DNA of 19,290 nt from positions 1 to 19,290 of the forward strand of contig RFOZ01000022.1 in the NCBI GenBank assembly GCA_009926405.1, read 5' to 3'. Below the pieces are notes generated by a model. That model made no database searches. It saw only the letters and a list, made by a program, of their open reading frames with translations, and was not told where the DNA came from. Source of the DNA: Cytophagia bacterium. GTDB taxonomy: Bacteria; Bacteroidota; Bacteroidia; UBA7662. A program made the position numbers and the translations under genes. Shown in pieces: positions 15,501 to 19,290 of the stretch. Numbering within the stretch: the stretch's first letter is position 1; every line of letters begins with the position of its first letter.

Positions 15501-15840
15501 ATCGTTGTTCCAGCGGTGGGCCCACCAAATGCAACATGACCAACCGGACGCCCCAGGCCTCCAGCGCATGACAGCACTCGGCCTGCCCATCCCGGTCCTC
15601 CCAATCCGTCACCAAAACCAAATCCGGTGCATCACCCTGAAGATTCAAGGCCTGGTCACCATCCAACTCGACCACCTGATGACCCAGGGCGCGCCAGGAA
15701 TCCAATCGCCCCGTGGGAATCGGGACTCCCCAAACCAAGATATTCAGGGCAGGGTGCTGTGTTAGAGGGTTAGGTTCCATGGCTGTTGCAGGGTTGGGTT
15801 GAAACAAGGGCTGCTGTTCAGGTTGGGATGAAGGAGTCAT
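12508..15840 (-). CDS. fusion: 3-hydroxyacyl-CoA dehydrogenase-like domain + signal-like segment + GH13 amylase
   Basis: 1110 residues. About 30-262 match stand-alone Bacteroidota 3-hydroxyacyl-CoA dehydrogenase (C-terminal domain) proteins: a degenerate Rossmann-like start (LNILVWG, DLVLVTDW), then GGMVTARVLACMMNEAY, EGVAVAEDIDLGMRYGTNYP and GPLEWSRRIG. Residues 261-288 read LRKAAQALGVWFLGWIFWGA followed by WTLVATAA, a typical signal peptide if translation began at the TTG at 15060. About 402-477 is a CBM48/AMPK-type glycogen-binding domain (VSVVGDFNGWNP). The GH13 barrel (about 580-1000) has all regions: DYVANH (708-713), GFRHDATKH with nucleophile Asp789, IGETF with acid/base Glu823, and SGNHD with Asp891. 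A C-terminal beta domain follows. The frame is open for 80 more codons to 16080, but these lie antisense to ridA; ATG 15840 is chosen and ATG 15780 is possible. The fusion is odd because a cytosolic domain precedes an export signal; a lost stop or an indel joining two genes is the main alternative. Confidence 0.85.
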   Translation of the reverse strand: MTPSSQPEQQPLFQPNPATAMEPNPLTQHPALNILVWGVPIPTGRLDSWRALGHQVVELDGDQALNLQGDAPDLVLVTDWEDRDGQAECCHALEAWGVRLVMLHLVGPPLEQRFKDLGLNAEGSSSIQWAAWNAWPDSLEASVWEMVSGNTAPEVQEAWRETGRALGVELVFCPDHGGMVTARVLACMMNEAYRTLDEGVAVAEDIDLGMRYGTNYPRGPLEWSRRIGPKRLVRALDAWHAHANQRNPLVTDDVYRVAEGLRKAAQALGVWFLGWIFWGAWTLVATAAGLQGPLLPGRPSPVVLKGWESTDTTTVVLEDYLRKASSLQNVRIPQGWSWSRSADGRLLNLYPAARSKEASPALDRRPLWVLGLDLEGGAVLELPVKAPLHSEAIFAYRPAKGEIVDSVSVVGDFNGWNPRSHPLSWDTARGEWRLPLRLNAGSYPYQLVVNGRWILDPANPARRDNGIGGVNSLLRLMPGGGPAPALDVLEEKEGMLRFGWAGRPGGALVFWENLCLARLEPDSNAGTASATEWNLKIPDEAITHARSYLRIYTYGPQGPGNDLLLPLTKGRLVRDPAQLTRHDPEAQRMYFVFVDRFANGDSTNDRPVQHPEVHPKANYWGGDLQGVLNKIQEGYFDRMGINSLWISPIVQNPEGPYREWPKPNRMYSGYHGYWPISSSRVDRRFGDEDLLRRLIDTAHAHGINVLLDYVANHVHQEHPLLREHPDWITTLDLPDGRKNIRIWDEHRLTTWFDTFMPSLDLERPEVYRTMSDSALYWLEKFPLDGFRHDATKHIPEVFWRTLTRKIKERIVGPQGRSVYQIGETFGSRQLIGSYVGSGMIDAQFDFNFYFDARSALASDAGDLGLIRQSLEESFLYYGHQHSMGNISGNHDMPRFIAYASKALRFDEDPIAAGWDRQVEGVDTLGFDRLRMLQTLIATVPGVPVLYYGDEWGMMGAGDPDNRRMMRFGSLSRPEQETMEHCRRLMQVRSQSMALSYGSTHFLLDQPEALIMSRRYLQEDVWVVWNRSSKPLETVVDLNEPVEQRLRSNQHNRFTNKDRATALPLPASVRYRQPSRFELNLMAGRGRVMHLGKGRYQIAIPPYSSAVLSHP

Positions 15841-15875
15841 GGGCTGAAAATACGAAATACCCCGGCTTTGGCCTT

Positions 15876-15883
15876 TAAATTTG
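15876..15883 (+). promoter_or_regulatory. -7 promoter element of ridA
   Basis: TAAATTTG is a perfect TAnnTTTG and ends five bases before the ridA ATG at 15889, which suggests a leaderless or nearly leaderless message. No good -33 TTTG lies 19-21 bases upstream. Confidence 0.5.
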
Positions 15884-15888
15884 GTGGC

Positions 15889-16269
15889 ATGCAGTCCATT
15901 CAAACCGAACAAGCCCCCAAACCTATCGGGCCATATTCCCAGGCCGTCCAGCACGGTCAGACCTTGTACATCTCCGGCCAAATCGCCTTGGACCCCGAAA
16001 GCGGAAACTTGGTCCAGTCCAGCATTCAGGACGAGACCCATCGGGTCATGCGCAATCTCCAGGCCATCCTGCAAAGCCAAGGCCTGGGCTTTGAAAGTGT
16101 CATCAAAGCCAGTATCTTTTTGTCCAGCATGGATTTGTTTGGGCCGGTCAACGCCGTTTATGGCAGCTATTTCACAGAACCCTACCCTGCCCGCGAGACT
16201 GTGGCTGTTCTGGGTTTGCCCCGAGGCGTGAATGTAGAAATTTCGATGATTGCCGCCTTCCCTGCTTAA
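15889..16269 (+). CDS. ridA: RidA family reactive imine deaminase
   Basis: 126 residues from ATG 15889. A TTG seven codons earlier is also in frame but overlaps the promoter. RidA hydrolyses reactive enamine/imine intermediates released by PLP enzymes such as threonine dehydratase; it is a small cytosolic trimer. Family motifs: APKPIGPYSQAV at the N-terminus, LYISGQIALDPESGNLV, the helix QDETHRVMRNLQAILQSQG, SVIKASIFLSSMDLFGPVNAVY, and the C-terminal PARETVAVLGLPRGVNVEI with the arginine that contacts the carboxylate, then EISMIAAF. Length and motifs are complete. It is divergent from the dehydrogenase-amylase gene and convergent with the phosphoribosyltransferase operon. Its last 22 bases, including the stop codon, are duplicated just downstream. 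Confidence 0.95.
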   Translation: MQSIQTEQAPKPIGPYSQAVQHGQTLYISGQIALDPESGNLVQSSIQDETHRVMRNLQAILQSQGLGFESVIKASIFLSSMDLFGPVNAVYGSYFTEPYPARETVAVLGLPRGVNVEISMIAAFPA

Positions 16270-16294
16270 AAGGATCGCCGCCTTCCCTGCTTAA
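16248..16294 (+). repeat. tandem duplication of the ridA 3' end
   Basis: A 22-base unit, GATYGCCGCCTTCCCTGCTTAA, occurs at 16248-16269 and again at 16273-16294 with one mismatch (T/C at the Y). The period is 25 bases. The first copy encodes the last codons and stop of ridA; the second is non-coding. A shorter degenerate third copy (GCGCCGTCCTGCTT, 16304-16317) runs into the following hairpin. Confidence 0.8.
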
Positions 16295-16309
16295 GTGAAT
16301 GGGCGCCGT

Positions 16310-16324
16310 CCTGCTTCGGGCAGG
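16310..16324. terminator. hairpin between ridA and the phosphoribosyltransferase gene
   Basis: CCTGC / GCAGG with a TTCGG loop, a stable short stem placed between two convergent genes, nine bases from the stop of the minus-strand gene. No T run follows on either strand, so a terminator role is only probable. Confidence 0.35.
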
Positions 16325-16332
16325 TAGGCTAC

Positions 16333-16863
16333 TCAGTGCAGATATACGCAGATATCCCCGCTATCGGGAGCAATCACCACCTCGACCCTCTCGTGAATCA
16401 TGGTCGCCAAAGACAAGCCCACAAAGTCCGCATGCACGGGGTAATCCTTGTGCGCACGGTCCACCAAAACCGCGCATTGCAATTTGCGGGGCACCGTTTG
16501 CATAAACGGCTTGAAGGCGTACAACATGGTTTTTCCGGAATGCGCGACATCATCCACCACCACCACGACCTCGTCCTTCCATAACATTGGATCTGTTCCG
16601 GTTGTGATAGCATCGTGCACCGGGTTGTCCTTGTTCATGCGGATATAATCCACCACCACCTCCAATTCGGGGGCCAATTTGGCCAATTCCGCTTGGAGCC
16701 GATGGGCCAATTCCAATCCGCGGTTCTTGACCCCGGCCAAAAGAATCCGGGTTTCATCAAAGTTGACTTCCCTGATTTGCAAAGCAATGCGTGTAAGTTT
16801 TCGGCTAACGGCATCGCTGTCCAAAAGGAGGGATTTGAAGGATGAAGGCGAGGAATCAGTCAT
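16333..16863 (-). CDS. phosphoribosyltransferase family protein (PyrR-like)
   Basis: 176 residues, type I phosphoribosyltransferase fold. The PRPP-binding motif is VVVVVDDVAHSGKT (99-112, adjacent Asp104-Asp105). ILLAGVKNRGLELAHRL (40-56) is the PPi-loop region, and VLVDRAHKDYPVHADFVGLSL matches the uncharacterised Bacteroidota family related to PyrR and hypoxanthine-type enzymes. It may salvage a base or act as a regulator. PyrR would fit regulation of pyrimidine genes such as pyrF in this window, but no RNA-binding evidence is visible, so the substrate is left open. The ATG at 16863 lies inside the end of the PIN gene (8-base overlap, ATGACTGA), which indicates translational coupling. It ends the ettA operon and converges with ridA. 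Confidence 0.82.
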   Translation of the reverse strand: MTDSSPSSFKSLLLDSDAVSRKLTRIALQIREVNFDETRILLAGVKNRGLELAHRLQAELAKLAPELEVVVDYIRMNKDNPVHDAITTGTDPMLWKDEVVVVVDDVAHSGKTMLYAFKPFMQTVPRKLQCAVLVDRAHKDYPVHADFVGLSLATMIHERVEVVIAPDSGDICVYLH

Positions 16864-17353
16864 CGTGGGAATGGTTTATAAGATCTCTGGGGTTACGAAT
16901 TTCGATGGATGGATATCCTAACAAATTATTTACCTGATTGTAGCCTTTGATTCGATCCCAATTGACAATATGCCTAAAGTTCCAGCTTGCCAAGACATCC
17001 ACCTTGGCAACCGTGGCCAAAGCAATATGACGACAATCCCGCAAACTCGTCTCCCCAACGACTTTTTCGGCGATGTACCGATCGGCCAGTTGGATGGCTT
17101 CTTTGGTAAGCTTAACCCTCTCAAAGCAATCCTCTGGGTAGCGATCCAAATGCTCCCTCACCTCCCGGGGTGCGCTTTCCAACTCGCTCTGCAATAAGTC
17201 GGATAACACAAAAATTAATTCTCCCTCTTCGAGCCGCCTAAAGAACAAGCGGGTAATCGACCGAAATTCATGCCCGTAGTACGCCCCAACGATGGAGGTA
17301 TCAATATAGACCCGCGGCCTGATAGGATCCAATCCCGGAAGAAGGTCCTGCAT
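16856..17353 (-). CDS. PIN-domain protein, VapC-like nuclease without visible antitoxin
   Basis: 165 residues from ATG 17353. PIN fold, usually a metal-dependent ribonuclease. Acidic active-site candidates: Asp18 in RVYIDTSIVGAYY, Glu58 in DLLQSELESAP, and Asp106 in SLRDCRHIALA. The following VDVLASWNFRHIVN (118-131) and GYPSIEIRNPRDLI (146-159) are characteristic of a Bacteroidota subgroup of VapC-like proteins, where Asn of WNF stands in place of a fourth acidic residue. Such genes usually have a small antitoxin gene directly upstream; here the upstream gene is ettA, whose TGA overlaps the PIN ATG (TGATG), and no antitoxin-sized frame lies between. It could be a housekeeping RNase or a remnant of a toxin-antitoxin pair. 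A TTG one codon earlier is an alternative start. Confidence 0.85.
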   Translation of the reverse strand: MQDLLPGLDPIRPRVYIDTSIVGAYYGHEFRSITRLFFRRLEEGELIFVLSDLLQSELESAPREVREHLDRYPEDCFERVKLTKEAIQLADRYIAEKVVGETSLRDCRHIALATVAKVDVLASWNFRHIVNWDRIKGYNQVNNLLGYPSIEIRNPRDLINHSHDD

Positions 17354-19029
17354 CAAGAAGTCCGACCGCTAAGATCGCGGTATTTGTTACGACGCAAGGC
17401 GGATTCTCCTTTGCGCTGTCGAAGATTCTCTTCGTAATCCGCAAAGTTGCCCTCGAACCAATAGAACGTGCCGTCCCCTTCGTAGGCCAGCATGTGTGTG
17501 CACACCCGGTCCAAAAACCAGCGATCGTGCGAAATAATAACCGCACAACCGGGGAAATTCTCGATGGCTTCTTCCAGGGCCCGCAGGGTATTGACGTCAA
17601 TATCGTTGGTGGGTTCGTCCAACAAAAGAACATTGGCTCCTTGCTTGAGCGTGAGGGCCAAATGAGCACGATTCCGCTCACCCCCGGAGAGATCCTTGAG
17701 TTTTTTGTTTTGGTCCGAGCCCGTAAAATTGAATTTGCTCAGGTAAGCCCGCGCGTTCACCTGACGACCATCCACCATCACATATTCGGTTCCACCGGAA
17801 ATCAAGTCAATAACGGTCTTGTCCGGAATCAAATCATCGTGCGATTGGTCTACATACGCCAACTGCACCGTTTCCCCTATGCGGATCGTTCCGCTGTCCG
17901 GCTTTTCTTGGCCAACAATCATCCGGAACAAGGTGGTTTTACCCACCCCATTGGGGCCGATAATGCCCACGACCCCGGCCGGTGGAAGGCTAAAAGTCAA
18001 ATCCTTGACCAAGACCCGGTCCCCGAACGATTTGCAAACGCCTTCGACTTCGATAACGGTGTTACCAAGGCGCGGTCCGGAAGGGATAAAGAGCTCCAAA
18101 CGAGCTTCTTTCTCCTTGATATCCTCGTCCAATAATTTGTGGTAAGCCGTCAAACGAGCTTTGGATTTGGCATGGCGTGCCTTGGGGGCCATGCGCACCC
18201 AGTCCAATTCCCGTTGCAGGGTTTTTTGACGCTTGCTTTCGCTTTTTTCTTCCTGGGCCAGGCGTTTGGATTTTTGTTCCAACCAACCCGAGTAATTGCC
18301 TTGGTAGGGAATGCCTTCCCCCCGGTCCAGTTCCAGAATCCAACCCGCCACATTGTCCAAGAAATAACGATCGTGTGTTACGGCAATAACGGTGCCTTTG
18401 TAACGGCGTAAATGTTGCTCCAACCAATCGATGCTTTCAGCATCCAAATGGTTGGTCGGCTCGTCCAACAAAAGAATTTCGGGTTCCTGTAACAACAAAC
18501 GACAAAGGGCCACGCGGCGACGCTCACCCCCGGACAGCCGTTCGATGAGGGCGTCTGCCGGAGGGCATTGAAGGGCCTCCATGGCCATGTTCAAGCGGGT
18601 ATCGATGTTCCACGCATCGCTTGCATCGAGGGCCTCCTGGATTTCGGATTGACGCTTGAGCAAAGCATCAAAATCCGCATCAGGTTCCCCAAAGGCGGCC
18701 GATACCGCATCAAATTCTGCAAGGAGGGCCATGGTTTCACCCACGCCCTCCTCGACAATTTGGCGCACAGTTTTGGTTGGATCCAACTCCGGCTCCTGGG
18801 AAAGATAACCCACCTTGTAACCCGGCGAAAAAACCACTTCGCCCTGGTAATTCTTGTCCAGGCCGGCGATGATTTTGAGCAAGGTTGATTTTCCGGCTCC
18901 GTTCAAGCCGAGCACCCCAATTTTGGCTCCGTAAAAGAAGGAGAGATAAATATCCTTGAGAATAGTCTTGCCGGTGGGGAGCGTCTTGGTTACCCCGGCC
19001 ATCGAAAAAATAACTTGCCGATCTGTCAT
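17353..19029 (-). CDS. ettA: energy-dependent translational throttle protein EttA (ABC-F)
   Basis: 558 residues, close to E. coli EttA in length. Cytosolic ABC-F ATPase without membrane segments; binds the ribosomal E site and adjusts translation to the ATP/ADP ratio. First ABC domain: Walker A GLNGAGKST (41-49), signature LSGGERRR (165-172), Walker B LLLDEPTNHLD (186-196). The linker (about 240-320) is long, basic and helical (EKSESKRQKTLQRELDWVRM, then PKARHAKSKARL), as expected for the P-site tRNA interaction motif. Second ABC domain: GPNGVGKTT (358-366), LSGGERNR (447-454), LLLDEPTNDID (468-478). Both catalytic glutamates are present. The ATG at 19029 lies four bases after a GATATTTG element. 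It leads an operon with the PIN and phosphoribosyltransferase genes. Confidence 0.96.
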   Translation of the reverse strand: MTDRQVIFSMAGVTKTLPTGKTILKDIYLSFFYGAKIGVLGLNGAGKSTLLKIIAGLDKNYQGEVVFSPGYKVGYLSQEPELDPTKTVRQIVEEGVGETMALLAEFDAVSAAFGEPDADFDALLKRQSEIQEALDASDAWNIDTRLNMAMEALQCPPADALIERLSGGERRRVALCRLLLQEPEILLLDEPTNHLDAESIDWLEQHLRRYKGTVIAVTHDRYFLDNVAGWILELDRGEGIPYQGNYSGWLEQKSKRLAQEEKSESKRQKTLQRELDWVRMAPKARHAKSKARLTAYHKLLDEDIKEKEARLELFIPSGPRLGNTVIEVEGVCKSFGDRVLVKDLTFSLPPAGVVGIIGPNGVGKTTLFRMIVGQEKPDSGTIRIGETVQLAYVDQSHDDLIPDKTVIDLISGGTEYVMVDGRQVNARAYLSKFNFTGSDQNKKLKDLSGGERNRAHLALTLKQGANVLLLDEPTNDIDVNTLRALEEAIENFPGCAVIISHDRWFLDRVCTHMLAYEGDGTFYWFEGNFADYEENLRQRKGESALRRNKYRDLSGRTS

Positions 19030-19033
19030 GCCG

Positions 19034-19041
19034 CAAATATC
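19034..19041 (-). promoter_or_regulatory. -7 promoter element of ettA
   Basis: GATATTTG on the minus strand has one mismatch to TAnnTTTG and stands four bases before the ATG. A matching -33 element was not found, so support is moderate. Confidence 0.4.
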
Positions 19042-19050
19042 GGCATGGTT

Positions 19051-19070
19051 AGGCCTTGGGTAGGAGGCCT
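19051..19070. repeat. paired AGGCCT palindromes between divergent genes
   Basis: The six-base palindrome AGGCCT occurs at 19051-19056 and 19065-19070, 14 bases apart start to start, in the gap between ettA and the right-edge gene. The pair could fold as a hairpin or serve as a regulator site; chance is also quite possible. Confidence 0.25.
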
Positions 19071-19088
19071 GGTCTTGCTCAAAGCATT

Positions 19089-19096
19089 TAATTTTG
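19089..19096 (+). promoter_or_regulatory. -7 promoter element of the right-edge gene
   Basis: TAATTTTG is a perfect TAnnTTTG, 20 bases before the ATG at 19117. No convincing -33 TTTG was found 19-21 bases upstream. Confidence 0.4.
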
Positions 19097-19116
19097 GGAA
19101 ACCGCCCTTCATCCGT

Positions 19117-19290
19117 ATGAACTTCGACCTCTTTTCTTTGCCTTCTTCCTCTTCATGGCTCTTGGGGGGAGCGCTACCCCTGCCCTGGCCCAAGGACCCA
19201 AGGCAAGCCTTTTGGCTCAATTACCTCTGCGATCGGGCCAACCGGCCATTCTGACCAGCATACGCCTGCATCAATCCGATACCTTGGCCA
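19117..19290 (+). CDS. exported protein, N-terminus only, probably frameshifted at its start
   Basis: The gene is cut by the window edge. The ATG at 19117 opens a frame that stops after 45 residues with no recognisable features. One frame over, the sequence stays open to the end and reads as a signal peptide and mature start: LRPLFFAFFLFMALGGSATP, then ALAQ and GPKASLLAQLPLRSGQPAIL. That frame has no ATG, GTG or TTG before the hydrophobic core; its first ATG is at 19155, inside the core. Adding one base at about 19121 would join ATG 19117 to it (M-K/N-L-R-P-L-F-F), giving a standard signal peptide. I infer an exported protein of unknown function with a single-base deletion or sequence error. 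If no error exists, translation from 19155 would give a weak, shortened signal. Confidence 0.5.

Noticed and set aside
15841..16080. N-terminal 80-codon extension of the dehydrogenase-amylase frame
   Set aside because: It is the antisense of ridA, has no domain-like sequence, and ATG 15840 begins directly at the gene boundary.
17494..18135. 213-codon plus-strand open frame
   Set aside because: Antisense to the second ABC domain of ettA.
1..19290. CRISPR array, insertion sequence, prophage, tRNA or rRNA
   Set aside because: No regularly spaced repeats, transposase or integrase motifs, terminal inverted repeats, or RNA gene signatures were seen on either strand.

Overview
This window comes from a member of the Bacteroidota, probably in the Sphingobacteriia/Saprospiria/Chitinophagia range. 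I cannot name a genus. Five things support this: a protein with a type IX secretion (T9SS) C-terminal sorting domain, Omp28 and DUF6029 family envelope proteins, Bacteroidota-type Mrp and phosphoribosyltransferase proteins, start sites without Shine-Dalgarno sequences, and several promoters with the Bacteroidota -7 element TAnnTTTG. Base composition is roughly balanced and looks uniform. I see no insertion sequence, prophage, tRNA, rRNA or CRISPR array.

Layout. (1) 1-1747, minus strand: the 5' part of a secreted alpha-amylase-type protein, and upstream of it a small T9SS-secreted protein with a starch-binding-like domain. A clear terminator separates them. (2) 1947-3800, plus strand: pfkA and a BadF-type (N-acetylglucosamine-kinase-like) sugar kinase in tandem. 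(3) 3822-9162: an envelope thiol-redox neighbourhood. A TlpA-like thioredoxin is divergent from a run holding a DUF6029 outer-membrane barrel (frameshifted here), an Omp28 lipoprotein, a geranylgeranyl-reductase-family flavoprotein and a second Omp28-like lipoprotein with a WCGPC motif. (4) 9212-12487, minus strand: fatty-acid desaturase, Mrp/ApbC ATPase, NifU-like scaffold and pyrF, closely packed. (5) 12508-15840, minus strand: a 1110-residue ORF that joins a 3-hydroxyacyl-CoA-dehydrogenase-like domain to a complete GH13 amylase through a signal-peptide-like segment. (6) 15889-16269, plus strand: ridA. (7) 16333-19029, minus strand: an overlapping ettA - PIN nuclease - phosphoribosyltransferase operon. 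(8) 19117-19290, plus strand: the start of an exported protein, probably frameshifted.

Themes. Alpha-glucan use recurs: a secreted amylase, a secreted glucan-binding-like protein, a second GH13 enzyme, and pfkA with a sugar kinase. A second theme is thiol-disulfide chemistry in the envelope. A third is Fe-S assembly (Mrp with NifU) beside a di-iron desaturase.

The most unusual object is the dehydrogenase-amylase fusion. The window also has one strong and one probable single-base frameshift, so a third undetected indel could have created the fusion artificially; this must be settled first. I found no convincing new defence or mobile system. The best candidates for new biology are the redox/barrel/Omp28 cluster and the PIN gene without an antitoxin, coupled to ettA.
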